This document shows, one piece after another, positions 6,837 to 14,038 of a DNA stretch of 24,563 nt (its first letter is position 1; each line of letters opens with the position of its first letter). The DNA is taken from positions 1 to 24,563 of the IMG/VR virus record IMGVR_UViG_3300031673_011814; one strand, given 5' to 3'. The position numbers were made by a program, and so were the translations under genes. The stretch is from a virus. The notes below the pieces were generated by a model, which saw nothing but the letters and a program-made list of their open reading frames with translations, ran no database searches and had not been told where the DNA came from.

Positions 6837-7844
6837 TTAATTTTTAAACATGTGTGCAAATTGTGATTGGGTATTCTGTGCGACAACTTCAACATCGTCA
6901 CTCCAATTTTTATTGGTGTCACGAGTATCATTTAAGATTTTACCTTTATCTTCACCTAATAAGGAAGAATCGCCATTTTCCCACGCTTCCAGAAGTGCCA
7001 TGCCTTTTTCGTCAAACACACCTTCCTGCAAATCAACATTGTTCATAAAGTCATCAGAGAGTTCCATGAATTCATCCATTTCACCCATCTTAAAACCAAT
7101 GTCATCAGCAATGTATTGCATGGTTTGCTCGAAAAGATCTTTTTCTGTGCTACCACCAGCTATCAATCTTTTAGCAAGTGACATAGCAGCATGAGCAGAT
7201 TTAATGGCATTGTATTCAGTTTCCCTGTTTTCCACTTCATTGGCAGTATCTTCACGGAGAAACTTGATTTTCTTGCTCATATTAGTAAGAATACGATAAA
7301 GCATTTCCATTTTTTCGTAAATTTTCTGCATTCGTTTAATGGATTCGTCAGCTCTCCCTGCGTTCCTAGCATGTAGAGTTGCTTGCATCGCATCGTTCTT
7401 CTTTTTCGCATGTGATGCAAAATTTAATTCTTTTTCTTTTGAACTTTGCTTGGTTTCAATTGTGCGTTTCAGTTTTCCTATTTGCCCTTTGAGATTGGTA
7501 ATGTTATCCTGCACTTTTTGGATCTTTTCATCCATGCTATCGATGTAATTTTTCAAAATACCGATAGGATCAATGGTAATAAACCAACCAGTGAACTTAC
7601 GCATTGCGCTTTTAAACATATAGGAAACAGTAGTGCGGAATTTCGCATTCATTATTAATGCTACAACCCCTAATATAATACCACCAAGGATGGCAGCATG
7701 TATGGTGTTTTGTAACAATATTATAATGGCAGGTAAGAAATTATATAATAATATTGCGCCAACCAATCCACCAGCACAAAGCACAATCATCCCAGTTGTT
7801 CCTTCGGGACGATTGAAAAACGATTTAGGTTTCATTTCAGGCAT
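6837..7844 (-). CDS. Membrane-anchored PspA/ESCRT-III-like coiled-coil protein
   Basis: 335 aa. Two hydrophobic helices (about residues 18-40 and 46-66) precede DPIGILKNYIDSMDEKIQK, which resembles the first helix of PspA/Vipp1 (DP, then amphipathic coil), and a long coiled coil (about 95-215). A helical region AAMSLAKRLIAGGSTEKD and an acidic C-terminal tail follow. PspA-family proteins bind and remodel stressed inner membrane. The resemblance is of pattern and position of motifs, not strong identity, so membership needs a profile search. AAGGAG precedes the start, 2 nt after the stop of the upstream coiled-coil gene. Confidence 0.6.
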   Translation of the reverse strand: MPEMKPKSFFNRPEGTTGMIVLCAGGLVGAILLYNFLPAIIILLQNTIHAAILGGIILGVVALIMNAKFRTTVSYMFKSAMRKFTGWFITIDPIGILKNYIDSMDEKIQKVQDNITNLKGQIGKLKRTIETKQSSKEKELNFASHAKKKNDAMQATLHARNAGRADESIKRMQKIYEKMEMLYRILTNMSKKIKFLREDTANEVENRETEYNAIKSAHAAMSLAKRLIAGGSTEKDLFEQTMQYIADDIGFKMGEMDEFMELSDDFMNNVDLQEGVFDEKGMALLEAWENGDSSLLGEDKGKILNDTRDTNKNWSDDVEVVAQNTQSQFAHMFKN

Positions 7845-7846
7845 GA

Positions 7847-8563
7847 TTACTCAACTCCTTGTGTTTCGGGTTTTTGTTCGGGCGCATCTTCTGGTGTGCC
7901 TAAATAGGTTTGTATTTTAGTTCTGTCTTCAGTTATCTGACTGACAACCTTCTGGAACGTAATTTCAAAACTGCTTTTGACATTACTGATTTGTAAATTT
8001 TGCTCGTTGACTTCATTTGACAACTTAACATTTTCTTGTTGAGCTGCTGAAATTTTTTCATTCAATTCTTGAATCTGCTGTGTCATTTCAGTAATAGCCG
8101 TTTCGTTATCAGTTTTTTTCTGTTCCCTGCCAGTGATTTCAGTATTAATTTGTGCTTCTATAACACCATCGAAATTTTCCTTTTCTTTTTCGAGAACGCC
8201 AAGATAATGTTCAATTGCGTTTAATATTGTATCAATAGTTACACCGATGGTTTGCGCTGTCTGAAAAATAGCTTTGTATTTATCCGCTTCGCTCATAGGA
8301 ACGGTTAGTTTCTGTAGACTATCTTTAAATTCTAGATAGTCATATCCGTCTATGTTATTATCTATGATGGTTTTCATTAATCCATCAAACATTTCCTGAT
8401 TGAAAGTCCCGCCAGTGCTGGATAAAATAGTACTTGCAGGTGCGGGTGCAGGTGCGGGTGTAACTTCTGCTGCGGGTGCAGGTGCAGCGGGTGCAGTGGG
8501 TGCAGTGGTTTCTTCTCCTGAATCAACAAAAAGACTACCGATTCCTTTTAATATTTTTCTCAT
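7847..8563 (-). CDS. Ala/Pro-linker coiled-coil protein heading the ABC operon
   Basis: 238 aa. A short amphipathic N-terminus (MRKILKGIGSLFVDSG) could touch the membrane. Residues about 20-45 are an Ala-Pro repeat linker encoded by GCxCCx repeats. A helical domain (about 55-125) follows, then a long coiled coil (about 125-215) and an acidic tail. It probably partners with the PspA-like protein encoded 2 nt downstream. An AAGGAG-type site (AAAGGAG) precedes the ATG, and a late-type motif lies 44 nt upstream. No family recognised. Confidence 0.7.
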   Translation of the reverse strand: MRKILKGIGSLFVDSGEETTAPTAPAAPAPAAEVTPAPAPAPASTILSSTGGTFNQEMFDGLMKTIIDNNIDGYDYLEFKDSLQKLTVPMSEADKYKAIFQTAQTIGVTIDTILNAIEHYLGVLEKEKENFDGVIEAQINTEITGREQKKTDNETAITEMTQQIQELNEKISAAQQENVKLSNEVNEQNLQISNVKSSFEITFQKVVSQITEDRTKIQTYLGTPEDAPEQKPETQGVE

Positions 8564-8606
8564 TTTACTACTCCTTTGATTTTGATTTTTAGTTAAAAAT
8601 ATTCTT

Positions 8607-8620
8607 AAATATAAATAAAG
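8607..8620 (-). promoter_or_regulatory. Putative promoter of the ABC/OmpA operon
   Basis: CTTTATTTATATTT on the minus strand, a match to the late-type motif, 43 nt before the ATG at 8563. Unlike most copies it leaves room for a leader with a good ribosome-binding site. Confidence 0.45.
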
Positions 8621-8654
8621 GATTGATGAAAAGTAAAAGTTTTTTATTTATTTA

Positions 8655-9065
8655 TTAAGAAATTTTTCGCCCGATAGTTAAGTGGAATTTAAAATTAGGT
8701 TTTCTGGACAACCCTAATTCTCCACGTATTTCTCTAAAAACCTTTGACCTAGCCCAGATCCACCAATGAATTCCGTTGTCTAATATAAAATTATTATAAC
8801 GAAATGTTATTTTTTTTCTGTGATATTTTTTCCACACATTTTTATTTGGTGGTTCCTCGCCTTTAATTATCGAAACATGGCTCCCATATAATGAATATTT
8901 AAAAGTATATATTCCCCGTTTTTTTAACCAATAATTATAATAGTCAACTATTCCATTATCACACATTAATAACAACCACCAAGGCTCAGAAACCTTTTGT
9001 CTTGATTTCGCTGCCCTTCCATGTGGATCATAAATTAACGTGCCTTCTGATTCAAACCAATTCAT
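8655..9065 (-). CDS. Compact 2H phosphoesterase-like protein
   Basis: 136 aa with two His-x-Ser/Thr motifs 65 residues apart: GSHVSI (H63, S65) and FHLTIG (H128, T130), each in a predicted strand. This is the signature of 2H (LigT-like) phosphoesterases that open 2',3'-cyclic phosphates or related RNA ends. No other enzyme motif is visible. It lies 32 nt after an RNA ligase gene on the same strand, which strengthens a role in RNA end healing. Small size and divergence make substrate assignment uncertain. It starts right after an AT-rich late-type motif and lacks a strong Shine-Dalgarno. Confidence 0.65.
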   Translation of the reverse strand: MNWFESEGTLIYDPHGRAAKSRQKVSEPWWLLLMCDNGIVDYYNYWLKKRGIYTFKYSLYGSHVSIIKGEEPPNKNVWKKYHRKKITFRYNNFILDNGIHWWIWARSKVFREIRGELGLSRKPNFKFHLTIGRKIS

Positions 9066-9069
9066 CTTT

Positions 9070-9085
9070 TATAAATATTTTATAA
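9070..9085 (-). promoter_or_regulatory. Late-type promoter motif
   Basis: The minus strand reads TAAAATATTTATA, ending 4-5 nt before the ATG of the 2H gene. It is a weaker match than the consensus and lies between the RNA ligase stop and the 2H start. Confidence 0.35.
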
Positions 9086-9097
9086 TTTACCATGATA

Positions 9098-9715
9098 TCA
9101 TCTCAACTTATCAAACAACCCAATATTTCCCCGGCAATATTCTTTCAATTGTCCCATCCATGCGTCAGATTTTATCTTAAACATCAACGGTTTAGAAAAT
9201 TTCGTTTTCCTTTCAGCACCTTTACATACAACCCCTTCAAAAGTCATTCCTTCCAGTGTTGATTTTTTCACAGCGTCAACAATATCAGAATTTAAATTTC
9301 CCTGATACAACACTTTTGGAATACCACATTCTTTAAACAATTTTATAAAATCTTGTGGGGGTAATAGCCCTTGTTTATACGGCGCAACATCGATTAAGGT
9401 TACTGAATGTGGTTCATCATTTACATGTTGACCAAAACATGAATGATTACCACAAAATTCAAAAAAAGAAATTACCCGCTGCCATTTTTGTTTCTTAAAG
9501 ATTTCCGTAAACTGTTCTTCCTTGGCTTTAATTAATTTTATTGATTCTCCTAAAAATTCATGGGATTCATCTATAAGAACTTTTCTTGAACCAAATTTGT
9601 AAAATTCTTTCTTCTGACTCCATTCCACACGAATATTAGAACCGTCCAGTTTATCGAATGCATAAACTTCACCCGATTGGTTTTTAAAATGTGCTATGGT
9701 TGGATAGTGTTTCAT
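9098..9715 (-). CDS. RNA ligase, Rnl2-like
   Basis: 205 aa. Nucleotidyltransferase motif I is FDKLDGSN with catalytic Lys22. Motif III-like FFEFCGNH, motif IV EGVVCKG and motif V FKIKSDAW follow in the right order. The protein stops soon after motif V, so it is a minimal ligase without the C-terminal domain of T4 Rnl2. It would seal 3'-OH/5'-phosphate RNA ends using ATP. Phages use such ligases to repair tRNAs cut by host anticodon nucleases. The neighbouring 2H phosphoesterase-like gene fits end processing before ligation (inference). A GGTAAAAG stretch precedes the ATG. Confidence 0.85.
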   Translation of the reverse strand: MKHYPTIAHFKNQSGEVYAFDKLDGSNIRVEWSQKKEFYKFGSRKVLIDESHEFLGESIKLIKAKEEQFTEIFKKQKWQRVISFFEFCGNHSCFGQHVNDEPHSVTLIDVAPYKQGLLPPQDFIKLFKECGIPKVLYQGNLNSDIVDAVKKSTLEGMTFEGVVCKGAERKTKFSKPLMFKIKSDAWMGQLKEYCRGNIGLFDKLR

Positions 9716-9724
9716 CTTTTACCA

Positions 9725-9754
9725 ATAAAAAAGGACAGAAATAAATCTGTCCTT
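9725..9754 (-). terminator. Intrinsic terminator or 5' hairpin
   Basis: AAGGACAGA, a 6-nt loop and TCTGTCCTT, followed on the minus strand by a T run. It lies after the 9789-10424 gene but also between a late-type motif and the RNA ligase start, so it could end the upstream transcript or cap the ligase mRNA. Confidence 0.7.
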
Positions 9755-9755
9755 C

Positions 9756-9772
9756 AAAATATAAAATATTTA
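9756..9772 (-). promoter_or_regulatory. Late-type promoter motif before the RNA ligase
   Basis: TAAATATTTTATATTTT on the minus strand, immediately upstream of the 9725-9754 hairpin. Transcripts from here would begin with the hairpin and then the ligase gene. Confidence 0.4.
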
Positions 9773-9788
9773 TAAAATAATGGGTGTA

Positions 9789-10424
9789 TTAATTCTCCGT
9801 AATTTCAATTTTCTTATCTGAAATATGAACCTTGATATCCGTGGGGATATTATCAAAGGCGTTTTCAAATTCGGCCATCGGAACACGGATGTTGAAATAA
9901 CAATCAACCGTTGCTTTTCTCCCACTGCCATTATCTTCGCATATTTCAATACAGCCTGAATTGGTTGTAATACGAACAACATTATATTTACCAAAACCAG
10001 CTTTGCGGGTATTCTTGGCAGAAACCGAAAATCTTTTACGATTATCGAATAAATCTGAAGCCGGAGATTTGCCTGTGGCGGTATTGGTCTTAATATTTAC
10101 CGTTGTGCTCCCATCGTCATTGTCAGTCTGATCCACCGTAAAAATGGGAATATCGAACTGATCATAATCTGTGGGATCTGTTCCCTCAAGATGAAACAAC
10201 AGCGGGTTTCCTTGAATCTGAAGGAAAGTCGTTGAATATTCATCGGGAATATCGATGTTCTCAAAGTGTCCTTTTACAACATCGTGTTTTGCCCAGAAAC
10301 CATCATGGCGCAACTGTTTTGTTACATCATACTTGGTGAAGAATTTATCCAAGCTGACCCAACTATCAACGATGTTTTGGACATCTTGTTGTGATGGTTC
10401 AGGTAATTTACTTTGGTCTGTCAT
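9789..10424 (-). CDS. Protein of unknown function
   Basis: 211 aa, no signal peptide or membrane helix. Predicted helices at the N-terminus (about residues 10-45) are followed by a mainly beta region; the C-terminal half has regular strand-like stretches (VDCYFNIRVP, IKVHISDKKIEI). No motif is recognised. It has AAAGGAG upstream and its own sigma70-like promoter of the same class as those before the PARP and TlpA-like genes, so it is probably an early gene. It is the last gene before the homing endonuclease insertion. Confidence 0.7.
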   Translation of the reverse strand: MTDQSKLPEPSQQDVQNIVDSWVSLDKFFTKYDVTKQLRHDGFWAKHDVVKGHFENIDIPDEYSTTFLQIQGNPLLFHLEGTDPTDYDQFDIPIFTVDQTDNDDGSTTVNIKTNTATGKSPASDLFDNRKRFSVSAKNTRKAGFGKYNVVRITTNSGCIEICEDNGSGRKATVDCYFNIRVPMAEFENAFDNIPTDIKVHISDKKIEITEN

Positions 10425-10454
10425 TTTTTGCTCCTTTATGTTAAACTTTTCTTT

Positions 10455-10482
10455 AAAATAAAAACCTATAAGGTTATGTCAA
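10455..10482 (-). promoter_or_regulatory. sigma70-like early promoter P2
   Basis: TTGACA (10482-10477), a 16-bp spacer and TATTTT (10460-10455) on the minus strand, reading into the 9789-10424 gene. Confidence 0.7.
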
Positions 10483-10562
10483 TCAATTATTTTTTCCCAA
10501 CGCCACTTTAGTTAAAAAGAACCAATATCTTATAAACTGTATACAAAATAAGGTATTGATGA

Positions 10563-11258
10563 ATGAAAAAAGATAAATATTTAACAAGTTTACGTTCATT
10601 TTCAGGTGTTTATTGCATAAAAAATATCAAAAATAAAAAAGTATATGTTGGTAGTTCTATTTCTATTGGAAAAATGCTCAGTATACATAGATCACGACTC
10701 CGTGGTGGATATCATCCAAATTTACATCTACAACGTTCATGGAATAAATATGGTGAAAATTCTTTCATTTTTAGAATGCTTGAAATTGTACTGTGTGAAA
10801 GTGAAGTAAGAAACCGTGAACAATTTTGGATCAACTCATGGAAAGTTCTCAATCCAGAGAAGGGATATAATACATGCCCAGATGCAAAAGGAAGTAGAAG
10901 AAGTGAAGAAACAAAAAGGAAAATAAGTAAGGCTAAAAAAGGCGTTCCTATGAAAAAAGAAACTAAAATAAAATTAAGTATAGCTAGAAAAGGAAAACCT
11001 TCGAATTTAACTTCCGAGGGAAGACAAAAAATCGGAGATACTTCTAGAAAAAGAAAAGGTATTTGGAAACATAGTGAAGAAACAAAAAGAAAAATAAGCA
11101 CATCTAAAAAAGGAAAAGTTGTTAGAAAAGGGTTTACATTATCGGAACGACAAAAACAATTTTTAAGAGAGTACCAACTTAAAAATCCAACTAAAAAAGA
11201 TCCAATAACAGGTAGATTCATTTCACACCCTAAGAAGAAAATTCAACCAAATAATTAA
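10563..11258 (+). CDS. GIY-YIG homing endonuclease with NUMOD3 repeats
   Basis: 231 aa, the only credible plus-strand gene. The N-terminal GIY-YIG domain (about residues 14-100) has GVYCIKNIKNKKVYVGSS and a later NREQFWI with the catalytic Glu region. Lys/Arg-rich NUMOD3-type DNA-binding repeats follow (SEETKRKISKAKKG and again SEETKRKISTSKKGK, with a third degenerate unit between). This is the Seg-like free-standing homing endonuclease architecture. Opposite orientation and a 29-nt tail-to-tail overlap with the PARP gene mark it as a later insertion. A weak AAGGT ribosome site precedes the ATG. Confidence 0.9.
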   Translation: MKKDKYLTSLRSFSGVYCIKNIKNKKVYVGSSISIGKMLSIHRSRLRGGYHPNLHLQRSWNKYGENSFIFRMLEIVLCESEVRNREQFWINSWKVLNPEKGYNTCPDAKGSRRSEETKRKISKAKKGVPMKKETKIKLSIARKGKPSNLTSEGRQKIGDTSRKRKGIWKHSEETKRKISTSKKGKVVRKGFTLSERQKQFLREYQLKNPTKKDPITGRFISHPKKKIQPNN

Positions 11259-12561
11259 GATTGCATCTATCGGTTGAATAAACAATCATCTCGTTGTTCA
11301 TCACTCCTGACTTACGTGCTTTAGCGAATGTAGAATCATATCCGGGTTTTGGAAAATTGTGAGATGGGCCAGATGGTACATAATACTTTCCCATAGCTGC
11401 GGAGCATAAAAACATAAAACAATTATTATCTGTAGAACCATGTCCCCAATATCCTTGAGCGTAGTTCAATGATTTAGTGCTTTGATCTGAGAAATAAATA
11501 CCATCTCCGAACATACGACCAGTAACATGTGATGCTGAAGACTTAGGAATTACTAAACCACCCTTAAGAATAGAAAGCACGTTTTCTACACGAGTTCCAT
11601 GCCAAAGTTCCATAATATTCCCAATTTTTTTACTGAATTTTTCAAAAGCGTTTTGCATAATTTCAATTTCTACCGTATATATCTTTTTGATCCCTAATTT
11701 GTATGATGTATGCATCCTATTTCTTGTTTTATTATAGAAAGCTTCAATTCTTTTAAATTCTCTCCTATTATCCATAACATCCAATTTGACATTGAATATC
11801 TTAGGTGTATCTGTTTTCTTTTTGGTCTTCTTTTTAGCATCATCATCGCTACCACTTAACACCTGCTGAAGAGAAGCATCCAAAGCATCAAGAAGCTGAC
11901 CTTCTTTTTGAAATGCATCGGTATCAGGCAAAATGTCTTCTGGAGTAAGCTTTCTCCCCACTTTCCGAGGTATTAATTGAATGTATTGTTGTAACATATC
12001 AACGAAGTCGGAATGACCATATTGGCTCTTTTGAACATATGGCACCAGCTTATCCAGAAGACCTCTTGCTTCATCTATTCCATCTTGGGTTACAATACCC
12101 AACGGTGTTTTAAAAACTCCCTTAGAAGTATCATACTTCATCGTAGTGGACGAAGTAATATTGTGAATATTTTGTTTGGACAGGTATTTTATAAGTTTTG
12201 CGGTATCAGGAGATGTGGATGAAATTTGCTTCAATGCAACGCTTTCAAGATTGGCACCCGCTGAAATAACCTGTGTGACGTTTTCACCGCTGCCACCACC
12301 ATTATCATCATCTAATATACCTTTAAACTTTACGTACCCTTTTCGGGGGGATTGTTTTTCCCTAATTTTTTTATCCCAAAAGGCTTCAGCAGCTTCCATT
12401 GAACTGAATTCTTTTATTGGTTGGATTTGACCGTTTGTTCCGACACGGCCATTGAATACGTGGACACTTGCATCATCAAAAAGCTGGATTTTCCAAAATT
12501 TATTGTTGTTTCCAGCAACGTTTGATTTGATATACATCTCTTGTTTTACCAGATTTGCCAT
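11230..12561 (-). CDS. WGR-domain poly(ADP-ribose) polymerase
   Basis: 443 aa. Residues about 1-80 are a WGR domain, but the name-giving WGR is NGR (N37-G38-R39-V-G). Residues about 120-235 resemble the helical PARP regulatory domain (KTPLGIVTQDGIDEARGLL, LIPRKVGRK). A Lys-rich linker leads to the catalytic domain (about 255-443) with the full H-Y-E triad: LWHGTR (H321), FGDGIYFSD (Y356), NNEMIVY (E424). It should transfer ADP-ribose from NAD, and the Glu is compatible with chain extension. The target could be host protein or nucleic acid. It has an early-type promoter and a good GGAGTAAGAG ribosome region. A NADAR protein is encoded 3 kb upstream. Confidence 0.9.
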   Translation of the reverse strand: MANLVKQEMYIKSNVAGNNNKFWKIQLFDDASVHVFNGRVGTNGQIQPIKEFSSMEAAEAFWDKKIREKQSPRKGYVKFKGILDDDNGGGSGENVTQVISAGANLESVALKQISSTSPDTAKLIKYLSKQNIHNITSSTTMKYDTSKGVFKTPLGIVTQDGIDEARGLLDKLVPYVQKSQYGHSDFVDMLQQYIQLIPRKVGRKLTPEDILPDTDAFQKEGQLLDALDASLQQVLSGSDDDAKKKTKKKTDTPKIFNVKLDVMDNRREFKRIEAFYNKTRNRMHTSYKLGIKKIYTVEIEIMQNAFEKFSKKIGNIMELWHGTRVENVLSILKGGLVIPKSSASHVTGRMFGDGIYFSDQSTKSLNYAQGYWGHGSTDNNCFMFLCSAAMGKYYVPSGPSHNFPKPGYDSTFAKARKSGVMNNEMIVYSTDRCNLNYLVEFSS

Positions 12562-12637
12562 CTCTTACTCCTGAGTATTGTTTAAACTAAATAGTGGATC
12601 TAAATCCCAATTTGTTTTTCGATTTTACTCTAACCAT

Positions 12638-12650
12638 AAATATAAACCTT
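12638..12650 (-). promoter_or_regulatory. Late-type motif in PARP leader
   Basis: AAAGGTTTATATTTATG on the minus strand. It lies inside the leader between early promoter P3 and the PARP start and opens a 16-codon ORF that I do not call as a gene. Possible second promoter. Confidence 0.3.
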
Positions 12651-12686
12651 TTTAATCGTAAAAGATCACCTTTCAATATTTTTTTT

Positions 12687-12714
12687 AAAATAAATTTACA
12701 GAAAGCTGTGTCAA
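12687..12714 (-). promoter_or_regulatory. sigma70-like early promoter P3
   Basis: TTGACA (12714-12709), a 16-bp spacer and TATTTT (12692-12687) on the minus strand, 126 nt before the PARP start. The last half of the spacer and the -10 box are identical to P1. Confidence 0.75.
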
Positions 12715-12766
12715 CAACTTTCTTAAATTATTAGTGCTGTTTTTTTTATAATTTTAGCACTATTTG

Positions 12767-13291
12767 CTATTCAGCGGGTTTTTTGATTGCTCTTAACTTA
12801 CTTATTTCCATGTTATATGTGTCACAATGAAACGTAAAATTATTGCTATGATCCCCGCTTCCTTTTGGATGAAAAACTGCTTCTTCAAAAAAGGTTGAAG
12901 ATTTTTTCAATCCTAGCAACCAACCACAATCGTAAGTATTTAGTACCTGAGCAAATACATAATAATCTACATCCTGTTTACCGTTCATCAAATTAACAGA
13001 GCAATCATAAAATAATTTAGGAAAAACGGTTCTTTCTTTTGTCTTAATGTCAAACGTTAACTTTGTAGCTTCTTCACCGTATGTAAAATCATAATCAAAT
13101 GTATTTTCTCTTTTCATAAAGGGGAATACATGGTGAAAAATTTCTTCTCCCAAGCAACCAGCGTAAGTACCTTTTCCCTTCCTTATCGAATTCCTAAGAT
13201 TATTTTCAAAACTTTGAGATGCTATTCTAGCACTTTCTCTCATTTCATCTGTGATGGGAACGAATATGAATTCTGATTCATTATTAATCAT
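12767..13291 (-). CDS. PD-(D/E)XK nuclease-like protein
   Basis: 174 aa. An N-terminal helical segment leads to GCLGEEIF (E49), then YDFTYG (D68), LTFDIKTKER (D81-I-K83) and a strand-rich part with VDYYVFAQV. This order matches the PD-(D/E)XK core helix with Glu, Asp, and D-x-K on adjacent strands, typical of small restriction-like or phage endonucleases. No DNA-binding domain is obvious. It starts 5-6 nt after a late-type motif. The fold is likely; whether it cuts DNA, and which, is not known. Confidence 0.6.
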   Translation of the reverse strand: MINNESEFIFVPITDEMRESARIASQSFENNLRNSIRKGKGTYAGCLGEEIFHHVFPFMKRENTFDYDFTYGEEATKLTFDIKTKERTVFPKLFYDCSVNLMNGKQDVDYYVFAQVLNTYDCGWLLGLKKSSTFFEEAVFHPKGSGDHSNNFTFHCDTYNMEISKLRAIKKPAE

Positions 13292-13295
13292 TCAT

Positions 13296-13311
13296 AAAAT
13301 ATAAATAATTA
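13296..13311 (-). promoter_or_regulatory. Late-type promoter motif
   Basis: TAATTATTTATATTTT on the minus strand, ending about 5 nt before the ATG at 13291. Confidence 0.5.
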
Positions 13312-13324
13312 TTTTAAAAAATGG

Positions 13325-14020
13325 TTAATCTTCGAAAAAATTTTCCCATTCTGTATTAATGAATTTTTCTTTAAGTTCCCAGTAGTTTGTAATTTCGTCA
13401 TGTAACTTGACAGTTCTGACTTTGCATATATTATCAATTTTTTTTCGTGGGATATTTAAAAGATCTTGTATGTTGTAAATTACTTTATCGTAATCTGCGT
13501 ATAAGTCTTCATAATAAATTACAATAATATTATGTGATTTAAATAAGTCATGGTACTTTTTTTCATCCTCCGTTATATTTAAGAAATTTCTCAAACATTT
13601 TTCGTGGGATAAAGTTACTTTTATGTTTTTTTTACATGCATCATGTTCAGAAAAAGTAGCCCAAGATTGTGTAAGCATTGCCTTTTCAAATGATGCGACA
13701 ACCCTTAAAAGATTTCTCCGTTTTAATTGAATAATTCTTATATATTTTTTTTCACCTAGATATGCCCAAATCTGTTTTAATTTACCTGTTTGGGCATGAT
13801 CGTAATGTAGCTTAAACCCCTTAATTGATATTTTTTTATTAAGTGCCGTATTAAAAAACCTTTTTAAAAATTTAATTGGTTCTGAGGATTTTTCTGTGGT
13901 TACATTAATATTATTAAAAATTTCATCGGCACAATAAACCCCATCGAGTTTATTCATTATTTTGACCAACAGCGTTGAGCCAGTTCGTGGTCTGGAAAGA
14001 ACTATAAATTTCTCATCCAT
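13325..14020 (-). CDS. Sulfotransferase (Stf0-like)
   Basis: 231 aa. The N-terminal RPRTGSTLL is the PAPS-binding 5'-phosphosulfate loop; IIQLKRRNLLRVVASF supplies the 3'-phosphate contacts, and IIVIYYEDLYADYDKV is the typical late strand. This arrangement matches Stf0-like trehalose/lipid sulfotransferases rather than the Sulfotransfer_2 type encoded at 2374-3036. It would use host PAPS to sulfate a small molecule, lipid or glycan. No signal peptide, so cytoplasmic. Short spacing to the PD-(D/E)XK-like gene downstream. Confidence 0.8.
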   Translation of the reverse strand: MDEKFIVLSRPRTGSTLLVKIMNKLDGVYCADEIFNNINVTTEKSSEPIKFLKRFFNTALNKKISIKGFKLHYDHAQTGKLKQIWAYLGEKKYIRIIQLKRRNLLRVVASFEKAMLTQSWATFSEHDACKKNIKVTLSHEKCLRNFLNITEDEKKYHDLFKSHNIIVIYYEDLYADYDKVIYNIQDLLNIPRKKIDNICKVRTVKLHDEITNYWELKEKFINTEWENFFED

Positions 14021-14038
14021 ATAACTTTAAAATATATT

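Noticed and set aside
9770-9994. 74-codon minus-strand ORF starting MVNIMLFVLQ
   Set aside because: It lies in another frame inside the 9789-10424 gene, which has a better ribosome site and promoter.
10712-11221. 169-codon minus-strand ORF opposite the GIY-YIG gene
   Set aside because: It is the antisense of a clear homing endonuclease; its hydrophobic appearance comes from the complement of Lys-rich codons.
12580-12643. 16-codon ORF after the late-type motif in the PARP leader
   Set aside because: Too short and basic to support; could be a leader peptide but nothing shows it.
12732-12762. TAGTGCT...AGCACTA inverted repeat as a terminator
   Set aside because: The loop is 17 nt long and no T run follows the stem.
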